64,000 bases of DNA from Hymenobacter metallicola (GCF_004745645.1 NZ_SRMB01000001.1:1-64000), one strand, 5' to 3'. Shown: positions 51,042-60,094, counted from the stretch's first letter. The notes: generated by a model from the letters alone, not told the origin. Numbers and translations: made by a program.

Positions 51042-52589
51042 ATGACTTATTCATTTCGTACAGCGGGCAACCACGCTGACAATTACCCATCTTCGGTTAT
51101 GAAAGCGGCCTTTCCCCAAGTGCGTCACCTGTTGACTGATACTGAGCTGATCTGTTTTATCGTGCCTGGGGCCTTCAGCGCGGCCGCCTGCGACGCGCTG
51201 CTGACGCCTGCTATCAAGGCTCAACTGCGGCCCGCGGCTACGCATTATCCAACCTACTACCGCAATAACGAACGGTGCATTGTCGATAGTGAGGCCCTGG
51301 CTCGGCAGCTTTTTACGGTGATTGAGCCGATGTTGCCCTCAGAACTGCCCGCTGAGCAGCCCGCCGGCCAGCCCTGGCGACTAAAGCAGCTTAATTCCCG
51401 GCTTCGTTTCTGCCGCTACGCCGCCGGCCAGTACTTTCACCGGCATTTGGATGGGATGTACCACGAGTCGGAAACCGTGCAGTCGCGCCTGACCTTTATG
51501 GTGTATCTAAACGACGCTGCTGACTTCAGCGGGGGCCGCACCCTGTTTTACCGCAACAAGGACGATGCGCAGGTGTGGGCTGAATACCACCCGGCCAAGG
51601 GCGACCTAATCGTATTCGACCATCGGCTCTGGCATGAGGGCGAGCAGTTGGAAGCCGGGGAGAAATATGTGCTGCGCAGTGACATTCTTTATGAAACGAC
51701 CCCGCAACCGGTGCCCCAGTCCGTGCCTTTCGCGCCGGGCCACCTGGGCTATATCTGGCAGGTGCTGCCTTTCGGGGAAGAGCTGCTCAGTGCAGGCCGC
51801 GACAAACTCATCAAGGTCTGGGGCAGGACCGGAGAGTTGCGCCAGCACCTAGCCGGCCACCAGAATTCTATCCTGAGTTTATGCCAGCTTAATGCGCAAA
51901 CGCTGCTCTCAGGCTCCCGGGATATGACCGTTAAAGTGTGGGGGCGGGATGCGCAGGGGTTTACGCTGCGGCGGAGTTTGGACCTGCACCCTGCGACCAT
52001 TCTTTCCCTGCACCGGCTTACCGATCAGCTTTTTGTCAGCACCGCCGCCGATGGGCTTATCAAAATCAGTGATGAGCTCGGGCAGGTGCACCACTCGTTA
52101 GCCGGGCACACCGACTGGGTTTGGCAAGCTGTGCCCGTGGCCGCCGAACTGCTGGTGTCCTCTTCCGAAGACGGCACCCTGCGGTTATGGAACTGGCGGC
52201 GCAATACCGGCCTACAATGTATCGGGCACGGCTTACCCCCGGCACACGCTCTGCTGTTTGACCCCGAGCAGCGACGATTGTTGGCGGGCAACTACGCCGG
52301 CCAGATTCAGATATGGCAAGCTGATGCCAGTCTGCAGCACTGGGAAGTGTTGACCACCTTGGCTGCTCATCACGGAATCGTCCGCACGCTGACGTTACTG
52401 CCTGATGGTCGACTGGTTAGTGGAGGGGAAGACAGCAAGGTGAAGGTCTGGGACTTGGCCACCGGGACTTGCCAGCAGGAAATGGCCCACAACGATTTTG
52501 TGCAGTCCACGGCCTGGCTCAGGGAAAGCCGTCAGCTTATTAGTGCTTCGTATGATGGTAGGCTGAGTATTTGGGCCCTGCCGGCTTAG
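51042..52589 (+). CDS. 2-oxoglutarate/Fe(II) dioxygenase fused to a WD40 beta-propeller
   Basis: 515 residues from ATG 51042 (or 496 from ATG 51099). Residues about 30-220 form a prolyl-4-hydroxylase-like domain with the iron triad H135-L-D137 (YFHRHLDG), the distal H198 (LWHEG) and the 2-oxoglutarate-binding R212 (VLRSDILY). Residues 232-515 are about seven WD40-type blades: LLSAGRDKLIKVW, LLSGSRDMTVKVW, LVSSSEDGTLRLW, LVSGGEDSKVKVW and LISASYDGRLSIW. Both parts look intact. The propeller may present a substrate protein to the oxygenase; substrate unknown. No signal peptide, so cytoplasmic. Confidence 0.85.
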   Translation: MTYSFRTAGNHADNYPSSVMKAAFPQVRHLLTDTELICFIVPGAFSAAACDALLTPAIKAQLRPAATHYPTYYRNNERCIVDSEALARQLFTVIEPMLPSELPAEQPAGQPWRLKQLNSRLRFCRYAAGQYFHRHLDGMYHESETVQSRLTFMVYLNDAADFSGGRTLFYRNKDDAQVWAEYHPAKGDLIVFDHRLWHEGEQLEAGEKYVLRSDILYETTPQPVPQSVPFAPGHLGYIWQVLPFGEELLSAGRDKLIKVWGRTGELRQHLAGHQNSILSLCQLNAQTLLSGSRDMTVKVWGRDAQGFTLRRSLDLHPATILSLHRLTDQLFVSTAADGLIKISDELGQVHHSLAGHTDWVWQAVPVAAELLVSSSEDGTLRLWNWRRNTGLQCIGHGLPPAHALLFDPEQRRLLAGNYAGQIQIWQADASLQHWEVLTTLAAHHGIVRTLTLLPDGRLVSGGEDSKVKVWDLATGTCQQEMAHNDFVQSTAWLRESRQLISASYDGRLSIWALPA

Positions 52590-52617
52590 CAATGAATGAT
52601 GAGCCCCTTGAGTACAC

Positions 52618-52657
52618 CAACCAGCCCTTTTTGCTTCTAACAGAAAAGAGCTGGTTG
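52618..52657 (+). terminator. Terminator after the dioxygenase-WD40 gene
   Basis: CAACCAGC (52618-52625) pairs with GCTGGTTG (52650-52657), with an inner CTTTT/AAAAG pairing, then TTATAA. Between genes at 52590-52782 nothing else is visible. Confidence 0.6.
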
Positions 52658-52782
52658 TTATAAATGAGCGCCGTGTAATGAGGGAGCAACACTAGGGCTT
52701 GACGGTTGAAGCATGTAGCTACCTTCGTAGAGGACGAATTGCTTTACTCACAAGAACCGTGGAGAAGTAGCACAGCGGCTCC

Positions 52783-54126
52783 TTAATTCAGGCCGATGGC
52801 TACGCCGATAATTACGGCCAGAGCCGCCAGGGCGAGCAGGCCGAAGTATAGGGGCAATACAAATTTCCACCACTGGTCGAAGCGCACCCCGCAGGCGGCC
52901 ACGATGGCTACCAGGGCCCCGTTGGTGGGGGTGATGATTTCGCACAGGCCGGCCCCGTACTGGTAAGCCAGCACCGTTACCTGGCGCGGCAGGCCCAGCA
53001 AATCGGAGAGGGGCGTGAGAATGGGCATCGTCAGCACGGCCTGGCCGCTTACGCTGGGCACGGGCAGGTGTAGGGCCGTGTGGACGCCAATCATGCTCAG
53101 GGCCGACAGCGTGACGGGCAGCTGGGCCAGGGGCGCCGACAGGCCATGGACGATGGTATCGACGATATGGCCCTGCTCCAGCACCACGAAGATGGCCCGG
53201 GCAAAGCCGATGAGCAAGGCCGAGAAGGCCAGGTCGCGGAAGCCCAGGATAAATGCCTCCGCCGTGCCGTTGAGGCCCAGGCCCCCAAGAAGGCCCGCCA
53301 GCACGCCCAGTACGAAAAACAAGGCGCCCATCTGCTCAAATTCCCAGCCCAGATTCAGCACGCCGTAGGTGAAAACGGCAAAGGTGAGCAGCAACAGCAG
53401 CAGGATAAGGCCGTGGCGGCCCGCGCCGGTGGTAGCGGCTTCGTCGTCGGTCAGCTCGGGCACGACCCGGTTTTTAGCGGCGTAGCGCATCGTGCCGCCA
53501 ATCCAGAGTACCAGGGCCAGGGCCAGAAACGTGAGCCGGAACCCCGCGCCGGACAGCAGCGGAAGCTGGGCCAATTTCTGGGCAATTCCTACCTGGAAGG
53601 GGTTCAGCGGGCTAAATGACGCACCCACGGCGGCCGCCCCGATGCTCACGGCGGCGGCCGTAATGACCGGGTAGCCCAGGCGGCGCATGAGGACCAGCAG
53701 TACCGGCACCAGCGGAATGATTTCCTCCTGCATGTTCTCCAGCGCGCCCATCGTGGCAAAGAGCAGGGAAATGATGGGGATGACCAGCACCTCCTGCCCC
53801 CGCAGCTTGCCCAATAGCCAATCGACACCGCGGCGCAGGGCCCCGGTCTGGTCGACCACGGTAAAGGCCCCACCGGTCAGAAAGACGAAGAAGATAACAC
53901 TGGCGGCATCGGCCATGCCCTTGGGAATATCCACCATGGCGTCGAGGGGGGAAACCGGGGTGGCGGGGACGCGGTGGTAGGAGCCGGGCACCACTACGTC
54001 GCGGCCGGTGGCGGCGTCGGCGTGGCGGGTAAATTCGCCGGCGGGCAGCACGTAGCTCAGCAGCGTAGCCAGCAGGATAAACCCGACTAAGAGGACAAGC
54101 GGGTGGGGGAAGCGGAGGGTCTTCAT
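52783..54126 (-). CDS. YfcC family membrane transporter
   Basis: A 447-residue protein with 10-12 helices and the YfcC/DcuC-like pattern: HPLVLLVGFILLATLLSYVL, PAGEFTRHADAATGR, LENMQEEIIPLVPVLLVLMR, FSPLNPFQVGIAQ, LPVPSVSGQAVLTMPILTPL, and GLCEIITPTNGALVAIVAAC. Relatives transport basic amino acids or C4-dicarboxylates. With arginine metabolism genes elsewhere in the window, an arginine/ornithine role is possible but unproven. ATG at 54126 is preferred to the upstream TTG. Confidence 0.9.
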   Translation of the reverse strand: MKTLRFPHPLVLLVGFILLATLLSYVLPAGEFTRHADAATGRDVVVPGSYHRVPATPVSPLDAMVDIPKGMADAASVIFFVFLTGGAFTVVDQTGALRRGVDWLLGKLRGQEVLVIPIISLLFATMGALENMQEEIIPLVPVLLVLMRRLGYPVITAAAVSIGAAAVGASFSPLNPFQVGIAQKLAQLPLLSGAGFRLTFLALALVLWIGGTMRYAAKNRVVPELTDDEAATTGAGRHGLILLLLLLTFAVFTYGVLNLGWEFEQMGALFFVLGVLAGLLGGLGLNGTAEAFILGFRDLAFSALLIGFARAIFVVLEQGHIVDTIVHGLSAPLAQLPVTLSALSMIGVHTALHLPVPSVSGQAVLTMPILTPLSDLLGLPRQVTVLAYQYGAGLCEIITPTNGALVAIVAACGVRFDQWWKFVLPLYFGLLALAALAVIIGVAIGLN

Positions 54127-54260
54127 CAAGGAAGCTAAGGTGAACGAGCGGGCAATAATCCGCGAAAAATAGAAGTTATCCGCGAGCTGCTGCCGAACTT
54201 TCCGGGGAAGTACCTGCCGGCGGAACCCGCGCCGGGCCCGGCCGGTTGTGTCAGCTCCTT

Positions 54261-54503
54261 ATGCGTCTAGTCTCTTTCAAACGGTTGCCCATGGGCCAGC
54301 AAGCCGACCTGCTTTGTCGGCGCGGCCACCTCTTGTCCGACCGGCGGCAGGATAGTTTTGAGTTGCAGCTCTACGCTCTGGGCGACTTTTACGCCGAAGT
54401 ATGGCGCAGCAAAGGCGAGGAGCACATCCTGTTTATTCACCTCTTTCAACATCCCCGGGGCCTGACGCCCTACCTGGAGAATATCCGCCTGCCGGAGGTG
54501 TGA
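54261..54503 (+). CDS. Small hypothetical protein, 80 residues
   Basis: Starts RLVSFKRLPMGQQADLLCRR; the centre has FELQLYALGDFYAEVWRSKG, then LFIHLFQHPRGLTPYLE. Hydrophilic, no signal peptide. The even composition and clean ATG suggest a real protein of unknown function. Divergent from YfcC and convergent with the M28 peptidase; a strong hairpin follows. Confidence 0.6.
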   Translation: MRLVSFKRLPMGQQADLLCRRGHLLSDRRQDSFELQLYALGDFYAEVWRSKGEEHILFIHLFQHPRGLTPYLENIRLPEV

Positions 54504-54568
54504 GGTAGGCTCTTTCCGCGCACCGCGCCGAGTTTTTCTCGTCGGTTGCGTCGCCGTTTAGGAACGCG

Positions 54569-54606
54569 CCAACGCCTTTTACCGCTAGTGCAGTAAAAGG
54601 CGTTGG
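54569..54606. terminator. Bidirectional terminator before the M28 peptidase stop
   Basis: A perfect 14-bp stem, CCAACGCCTTTTAC (54569-54582) with 54593-54606, loop of 10. It lies between the stops of the 80-residue gene and the peptidase. Confidence 0.85.
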
Positions 54607-54703
54607 TCTGTTGCATGGGGCTCGTCACGCAGGGGAGGAAGCTGCTGCCCAGTGCTTAGAATGACCACCGTGTTGAAAGCAGGTCCAGCTTTCCGCTACC
54701 CCG

Positions 54704-56356
54704 CTACTTGCCGCTGAAACGGGTGCCGAAAAAGTCGCCGGGGTTCCAGCTGGGGCGCTGCTCGGCCTGGGCCACCTGGTAGCCGATGAGGAAGTTGAGC
54801 TGCACGTACTTTTTGCCGGCTTCGAAGTCGAAAGTGCCGCTCATATCGTCCTGGGGCTTGTGGTAGGTGGCCGCGCGCCAGGCCTGCACAGTTTTGCTCA
54901 GGTCGTTTTTACCGTCGGCCGTTTTGTTGCCGTACTTGATGTGCAGGGCCGGAATGCCCTGCATTACGAAGCTGTACTGGTCGGAGCGGATAAAGCGGTT
55001 TTGCTCGGGCTCGGGGTCGGCTTCCACGGTCAGGCCCAGGTAGGCGGCGGCTTTGTTGGTGGGCTCGGCCAGCGTGGAATGCTGGACGCCCAGAGGCACC
55101 ACCGACAAGAGCGGCGCAATAATGGTGGGCATATCGGTGTTGATGTCGGCCACGATTTGGTCTTTGGGCACGGTGGGCCGGGCCGCAAAATACGCCGAGC
55201 CCAGCAGGCCCAGCTCTTCGCCGGTTTGCAGCACAAACAACACCGAGCGTTTGGGCTTCTGGGGCAGGCGGGCATACAGGCGGGCTATTTCCAGCACGCT
55301 GGCCACGCCGGAAGCGTTGTCGTGGGCGCCGTTGTAGATCGAGTCGCCTTTCACGGGGGCTCCCACGCCGAGGTGGTCGAGGTGGGCGCTGTGCACCACG
55401 TACTCGTTCTGCAGCCGCGCATCGGAGCCCGAAAACTTGCCCACCACGTTGTAGCTGTCCAGGTCCTGATACGTGGACGCATTGGTAAGCCGGGCCGTGC
55501 TGCGCAAAGCCAGCGAAGCGGGCTTGCCGTTCCGCAGGGCCGAGTAGGTCGTGCCGGTATCGGCCGCCGCAGCCCGGAACAGGGTGTGCAGGGTGGCGGC
55601 GTTTACCACGCCCAGCGCCTTGATGCCCGGAGCAAAGGTGCGGGAAGCCGCCGTTTTGCCGTCCTCGCCCAGCACGCTGAAGACGCCGGCCTTAAAGCTG
55701 GGCAAGGGCGCTTTGGCGCTTCGCGAAGCCAGCAATACGCCCACGGCCCCGTGGCGGGCCGCATTCTGCAGAATAGCCAGCACATCCTGGCTGGCGGCGG
55801 CTACCGTGGACGGAAACGCCTGGGGGGCGCCGCGCACCACTACCACAATTTTGCCCTGGGCGTCGAGGCCGGCGTAGTCGTCGTACTGCAGCTCGGGGGC
55901 GCTGATGCCGTAGCCGGCAAACACCAGCGGGGCCTCCAGCGTCACGCTCGCCTCTTCCGGATGGGGGTAAAGCACGAATTCCTTGCCCGCCGCCAGGGGC
56001 ACGGCCGCCTCCGCGCCGGTGCGCAGCAGCAGGGTAGTGGTGGCCAGGTTGCTGAAGGCTTTGCGCAGGCGCACCCGCTGCACATAGGAGCCATTGTCGC
56101 CGGCGGGTTGCACCCCCAGGCTTTTGAGCTGGCCGGTAACGTAGTCAACAGCCATCTGGTAGCCCGGGGTGCCGGGGCGGCGGCCCAGCAGCTTATCATC
56201 GGCCAGGTACTGAATGTGGGCCTTCACATCGTCGGGGCGGACCTGCTTGAGGACTTTAGCCACTTTTTTATCGACTTTAAGCGCTTGGGCAGGGGCAACT
56301 TGGGAAACCAGACTGCTGAGAACCAGCAGCAACGCGTGCGGAGAAAGTAGGCGCAT
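54704..56356 (-). CDS. M28 family metallopeptidase, secreted
   Basis: A 550-residue exported peptidase. A signal peptide (LLLVLSSLVSQVAPAQ) precedes an N-terminal region with a PA-domain insert (about 140-290), then the zinc catalytic domain: VVHSAHLDHLG, YNGAHDNASGVASVLEIARL, LQTGEELGLLGS, INTDMP and FIRSDQYSFVMQGIPAL. All expected two-zinc ligands are present. M28 aminopeptidases release N-terminal residues from peptides in the periplasm or outside. ATG at 56356. It has a terminator; the 313 bases upstream contain no gene. Confidence 0.92.
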   Translation of the reverse strand: MRLLSPHALLLVLSSLVSQVAPAQALKVDKKVAKVLKQVRPDDVKAHIQYLADDKLLGRRPGTPGYQMAVDYVTGQLKSLGVQPAGDNGSYVQRVRLRKAFSNLATTTLLLRTGAEAAVPLAAGKEFVLYPHPEEASVTLEAPLVFAGYGISAPELQYDDYAGLDAQGKIVVVVRGAPQAFPSTVAAASQDVLAILQNAARHGAVGVLLASRSAKAPLPSFKAGVFSVLGEDGKTAASRTFAPGIKALGVVNAATLHTLFRAAAADTGTTYSALRNGKPASLALRSTARLTNASTYQDLDSYNVVGKFSGSDARLQNEYVVHSAHLDHLGVGAPVKGDSIYNGAHDNASGVASVLEIARLYARLPQKPKRSVLFVLQTGEELGLLGSAYFAARPTVPKDQIVADINTDMPTIIAPLLSVVPLGVQHSTLAEPTNKAAAYLGLTVEADPEPEQNRFIRSDQYSFVMQGIPALHIKYGNKTADGKNDLSKTVQAWRAATYHKPQDDMSGTFDFEAGKKYVQLNFLIGYQVAQAEQRPSWNPGDFFGTRFSGK

Positions 56357-56669
56357 AGGAAAAAAACGGAGCGGAAAATGCGGGTCCTACCGTGGAGCTT
56401 ACTTCCATTGGTAATGCCCAAGAAGAGTATTTAACGGCAAAAGGCGGCACCGGTCAGAAAATTTTGCCAGAATCCCGGTAAAGGCCGGGAAGCGGGCCTG
56501 GGGAGTTAGTAGTTGAGCTAGGAAATATGTAACTTGCGCCTAGGTAGCTCCGGTCCGGAATTAAACCCTGATTCTTCTTGTTTTACCTTCTCCAGGCGCT
56601 TTACGGCCCAGCTGGAGCATGGTCGCTTGTCTCCTTGGTTTGTTGAAAAATTCGAAAAAAGTACCATTT
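56357..56669. other. Intergenic region between M28 peptidase and GNAT genes
   Basis: 313 bases, divergent promoters expected. An inverted motif GAGCTAGG (56515-56522) with CCTAGGTAGCTC (56539-56550) is the only structure seen. No ORF is credible. Confidence 0.35.
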
Positions 56670-57236
56670 ATGATAAAATTAGAACAGTTCACCCAAGCCG
56701 ATTTCAAACAGCTGATTGAGTGGATTAAAGATGAAGAGTTGCTGATGAACTGGTCTGGGTCGCTGTTCTCTTTTCCCCTGACCGAGAGCAGCCTGGCCTG
56801 GTACATCGAAGACACCAATGATCCGCTGACTTCCGATGCCTTTGTGTACAAAGCCATTGACACCGATACCAACGAGGTAGTGGGCCATATTTCCCTGGGT
56901 GGGCTCAGCCGTAAAAACCGCTCGGCGCGCATCAGCCGGGTGCTGGTCGGCGACACCCAGCAGCGGGGCCGCGGTGTGTGCCAGGGCATGATTCAGGCCG
57001 TGCTACAGATTGGCTTCGAGGAACTGGGCCTGCACCGCATCGACCTGGGCGTGTACGACTTCAACAAGGGCGCCATCGGCTGCTACACCAAAGCCGGCAT
57101 GGTCGTGGAAGGTACTTCCCGCGACATTCTCTACTACAACGGCTCGTACTGGAGCCTGACGGAAATGAGCATGCTCGATGCCGAGTGGGAAGCCCGCTAC
57201 GGCAAAGTAAAAGCCCCGGCTCTGGCCACAGTATAG
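56670..57236 (+). CDS. GNAT family N-acetyltransferase, RimJ-like
   Basis: 188 residues. The GNAT core shows VVGHISLGGLSRKNRSARIS, the acetyl-CoA loop VLVGDTQQRGRGVCQGMIQA, and the end LGLHRIDLGVYDFNKGAIGC with YTKAGMVVEGTSRD. It resembles acetyltransferases acting on small amines or ribosomal proteins; substrate unknown. ATG at 56670; an upstream in-frame leader is not family-like. A terminator follows 36 bp past the stop. Confidence 0.88.
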   Translation: MIKLEQFTQADFKQLIEWIKDEELLMNWSGSLFSFPLTESSLAWYIEDTNDPLTSDAFVYKAIDTDTNEVVGHISLGGLSRKNRSARISRVLVGDTQQRGRGVCQGMIQAVLQIGFEELGLHRIDLGVYDFNKGAIGCYTKAGMVVEGTSRDILYYNGSYWSLTEMSMLDAEWEARYGKVKAPALATV

Positions 57237-57271
57237 TTCCTACGCCGCTACCTTGTCTTTACCCAAATTGC

Positions 57272-57304
57272 AAAAGCGTTCCAGCCACAAGCTGAAACGC
57301 TTTT
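57272..57304 (+). terminator. Terminator after the GNAT gene
   Basis: AAAAGCGTTCCAGC (57272-57285) pairs with 57291-57304 with one mismatch, then TTATTATT. Intrinsic-type. Confidence 0.82.
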
Positions 57305-57371
57305 TTATTATTGTTGACGACCTCTCAAAAACGGAGGGGTAGCACTGTGAGCAGCACACCTCGCTCTTTAA

Positions 57372-57758
57372 ATGAAAATGACCGTTTTCTTGAACGAGAA
57401 TTATCTTGCTTGTATGCATGGATTTAACAAGAAACAGGTGTCGGCAACCATCCAGCACATCGTGCACCTGTTGAGTAGTGGGGGCTTGGAGCAGGTGCTT
57501 CAGGGCGGCAAACCCAGCCGATGCGCTACCGAGGACCTGAACGCGGTACTGGCTGAACACGGGCAACGCTTCACCTTGCCGGCCAAAGCGCCTAAAACCT
57601 ATTTGACACATGGGGAAGGGGAGTCCGCCGAACTCTACGCCGACATCCGACTCTGTGTTGACGGGGGCCCGAGCGACTTGGTCCTGCGCTGCACCCTTTT
57701 CGCCGAACACAACGCGGGCCACTACGCCTACCGAGTTGAGGATTTGCTCGCCCCCTAA
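57372..57758 (+). CDS. Hypothetical protein, 128 residues (possible DUF7668 relative)
   Basis: The middle LCVDGGPSDLVLRCTLF resembles the SDLTL-type core I associate with DUF7668, seen near polymorphic-toxin and immunity loci; this is from memory. The N-terminal part holds HGFNKKQVSATIQHIVHLLS. Soluble, no signal peptide. ATG at 57372, with another at 57378. Its stop is followed by an extended intergenic stretch with a palindrome. Confidence 0.6.
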   Translation: MKMTVFLNENYLACMHGFNKKQVSATIQHIVHLLSSGGLEQVLQGGKPSRCATEDLNAVLAEHGQRFTLPAKAPKTYLTHGEGESAELYADIRLCVDGGPSDLVLRCTLFAEHNAGHYAYRVEDLLAP

Positions 57759-57955
57759 GCTAGAGCGGATGTTTTTACGCTCCTTCAAGTGAACCGCTAT
57801 TCGTAAGCCATTAAAGGGGTGGCAAAGTGGGCCTACGGTCCAGATTGAGTTCAAGAAACTGGTTCAGTTTGCTAAGTACAGAAAACTCGGATTTGCAATG
57901 AGTTTCCTGCACTCCTCGCTCTTCGGAAAATTTGGGTAAGGGTAGGCGCTGCTAC

Positions 57956-58061
57956 CCGGGCCTGGGGGGTGTACCAATCCCTTTTCGCGCCATAGCTCCC
58001 GCGCTACTGCCTGTACGCACAGGTAGCGGCATGGGAGCTGTGGCGCTTTACCCCAGCCCGG
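57956..58061. repeat. Palindromic intergenic element D, nested hairpins
   Basis: An outer arm CCGGGCCTGGGG (57956-57967) matches 58051-58061 with one extra base. An inner arm GCGCCATAGCTCCC (57987-58000) matches 58033-58046 at 13 of 14. The central loop can pair again around ACGC. It lies between two converging genes, so it may act as a terminator as well as being a repeat. No gene is supported in 57759-58065. Confidence 0.6.
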
Positions 58062-58065
58062 CTTA

Positions 58066-58884
58066 TCAGGTGGTTTTATACAAGTACCAGCCCTTGCCCA
58101 GAGGCTTGACCACAATCAGGGACCCGGGGTTCATGGTCGGGACTTTGCTGGCATCGGGCTCGTAGAGCAGGCCCACGGTATTGTCGATGAGGCCGCCAAT
58201 GACAAAGGCTACGCAGGCGTCGCAGTCGGCCGCCTGGCGGGTGACTTTGCTGATATAGAGCGACTTGAGCAGGGCGTTGATGGTCGGGTCGGCGTTGGCG
58301 GCGGCTTCGTCGGGGGCGGCGGAGGTAAAATCGGGGCGGGCCTGCAGCAGGCGCACGGTTTTCTCGAAGTCGGCCTGGCGCTGGTTGAAATGGGCCTCAA
58401 TGTCGGCGTCGGAGGCAATCCAGAGGCGGATATTGCCCACGGTAAAGTCGTACTCGGCCTGGGGGTGGGTCTGGTTGTAGCGGGCCCGCTCGGCCGCCGG
58501 CAGCCCTTCAAGCACCGTGAGCATCTGGCGGCCGAAGTTGGTCATGCCCAGGCCCCGCACGGCCCGCAGCTTCCAGGTGGCCTGTTTCACAAAGTGCAGG
58601 TAAAAGTCGTTGCCGCCCACGGAGTCGCGCAGCTCCACGGCCACGACGGCCGTGGAATCGGTTTGCTGTACTACTTCACAGGTGCGGCTTAGGTGGGCGG
58701 GTATCTGCTGGCCCAGGCTCTGGCGCTTGGCCTGCTGCTGGGCTTCGCAACACAGGTAGTCCCGCATAGCGGGCCAGCCCTGCACCGCCACAAAACGCTC
58801 GGCAATCGTAAGCGGCGGCAAAGCCTGCTGGCTCCGGCCAACCAAGGGCGCAAGCAGCAGCCAAAACAGTACAACGTATTTCAT
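58066..58884 (-). CDS. Secreted hypothetical protein, 272 residues
   Basis: A signal peptide (YVVLFWLLLAPLVGRSQ) then a mostly alpha-helical exported protein. It contains LCCEAQQQ, then WKLRAVRGLGMTNFGRQ (about 112-128) and, near the end, ADCDACVAFVIGGLIDNTVG with a CxxC and LLYEPDASKVP. No recognised family. The ATG at 58884 opens the signal peptide. Probably periplasmic; function unknown. Confidence 0.7.
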   Translation of the reverse strand: MKYVVLFWLLLAPLVGRSQQALPPLTIAERFVAVQGWPAMRDYLCCEAQQQAKRQSLGQQIPAHLSRTCEVVQQTDSTAVVAVELRDSVGGNDFYLHFVKQATWKLRAVRGLGMTNFGRQMLTVLEGLPAAERARYNQTHPQAEYDFTVGNIRLWIASDADIEAHFNQRQADFEKTVRLLQARPDFTSAAPDEAAANADPTINALLKSLYISKVTRQAADCDACVAFVIGGLIDNTVGLLYEPDASKVPTMNPGSLIVVKPLGKGWYLYKTT

Positions 58885-58998
58885 CCGGTCAGAAGTCAAA
58901 TCCGCACTTCGCCACCGGCTTAGCACTTGGTTTAACTCCTAAACTTACCAGAAACCGGAAACATTCCCGCTACGCCCGGCTCCGAAAAGCCGCCCGGG

Positions 58999-59448
58999 CT
59001 AGGCGCGCAGCATGTAGATATGCGGAATGCCGTCTTCCAGGTACATTTCCCCCTGCTGCTCGAAGCCAAACCCTTGGTAAAACTTGGTTAGGTATTGCTG
59101 AGCCCCAATCTTAATGGGCTGGGCGCCAAACAGCTGCTCGCAGTGGGCAATGGCCGTGCGCATCAGTTCCTTGCCCAGCCCGTAGCGCCGAAAAGCGGGC
59201 GACACCACCACCCGGCCGATGCTGACTTGCTCGTAGCACTGGCCCGCCGCAAACAGGCGCGCATAAGCTGCCAGCTGGCCTTCCGGCGTGATGCCCAACA
59301 GGTGATGAGCCGCCGCGTCCTGGCCGTCGATGTCCTGAAAAGCGCAGTTTTGCTCCACAATAAACACTTCGGCCCGCAGCTGCAGCGCGTCGTGCAGCTC
59401 GCGCAAGGTTAAATCCGTGAATGGTTTGCTGATCCAGGTCAGGGTCAT
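58999..59448 (-). CDS. ElaA-type GNAT N-acetyltransferase
   Basis: 149 residues typical of ElaA proteins: LTLRELHDALQLRAEVFIVE, NCAFQDIDGQDAAAHHLLG, the acetyl-CoA loop IGRVVVSPAFRRYGLGKELM, and AQQYLTKFYQGFGFEQQGEM. ElaA is a soluble acyltransferase of unsettled substrate. The ATG at 59448 is chosen; a 58-codon leader in frame upstream is rejected as not family-like. Confidence 0.9.
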   Translation of the reverse strand: MTLTWISKPFTDLTLRELHDALQLRAEVFIVEQNCAFQDIDGQDAAAHHLLGITPEGQLAAYARLFAAGQCYEQVSIGRVVVSPAFRRYGLGKELMRTAIAHCEQLFGAQPIKIGAQQYLTKFYQGFGFEQQGEMYLEDGIPHIYMLRA

Positions 59449-59639
59449 GGGGAATGGGCTGAAAGAAGGTCGAAAGGCAAGGCGCTGCCTGACTCGGCAG
59501 ATTGGAGTGGCGCCTAGCCCCCCCGGGAATGAATAGAAAGTATGTTTGCGAAGGTAAGAGAAGTCGCCTGGCCACCGCCTTTGGGGTAGGCTGGGAGGTG
59601 TTGTGAAGCCGGTTTGTACCAAGCCAGCGGCCGAAAAAA

Positions 59640-59668
59640 AGCCTCGAAACCGGGTGGGCTTCGAGGCT
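59640..59668 (-). terminator. Terminator after the CZB-like gene
   Basis: AGCCTCGAA (59640-59648) pairs with TTCGAGGCT (59660-59668). On the minus strand the stem is followed by a run of T's (TTTTTT), a strong intrinsic terminator, 25 bp past the stop. Confidence 0.9.
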
Positions 59669-59693
59669 GGTGCGGGAAGGCTGAAAACAACAG

Positions 59694-60047
59694 CTACACG
59701 CTGGCGCGCTCGAGTTGCTGCAGCAGCTTTTCAATCTGGTTAGCGTACACATCGACCTGCTCCAGGCCGGCGCGCGACTCTTCAATGTGGCCGCGTTGGT
59801 ACTGGGTAGCCAGCTTCTGGCTGGTACTGAGCATGTTCTGAAGGGCGCGCTCTATTTCCAGCACTTCGGGCCGAGCCCCGTACTTCGGCTTTACTACGGT
59901 TTGCAGCCACTGAGCCAAGGGGTTATCACGGAGAGAAAACAAAGAGGAGTCGGCTTCGCGCACTCCGTAGAGCACGGAGCGGAGCCGCGACTTAAATAGA
60001 ACCTGCTTGATGCGGGCCTGTTGAAAATCCAGGGTGGTTATGTCCAT
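59694..60047 (-). CDS. CZB-domain-like helical protein without the zinc ligands
   Basis: 117 residues, all alpha. The order LDFQQARIKQVLFKSRLRSV, RDNPLAQWLQTV, then EIERALQNMLSTSQKLATQY and EQVDVYANQIEKLLQQL follows the chemoreceptor zinc-binding (CZB) fold. Compared with CZB domains, His and Cys ligand positions read Lys, Asn, Glu and Gln, so zinc binding seems lost. It follows the PAS-only gene by 47 bp on the same strand; the two may work together in sensing. Family call is by inspection. Confidence 0.6.
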   Translation of the reverse strand: MDITTLDFQQARIKQVLFKSRLRSVLYGVREADSSLFSLRDNPLAQWLQTVVKPKYGARPEVLEIERALQNMLSTSQKLATQYQRGHIEESRAGLEQVDVYANQIEKLLQQLERASV

Positions 60048-60094
60048 CGCAGGAAGGGGGCTGAGCCCGAGGGCATAAGGAACAAAACCATGAA

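Noticed and set aside
54860..56350. 496-residue open frame opposite the M28 peptidase gene
   Set aside because: Antisense shadow: repetitive Gly/His/Arg composition and no family motif, while the minus strand has all zinc ligands.
24430..58061. Palindromic elements as a CRISPR array or insertion sequence
   Set aside because: They are dispersed single hairpins without regular spacers, and no transposase or cas gene is present.
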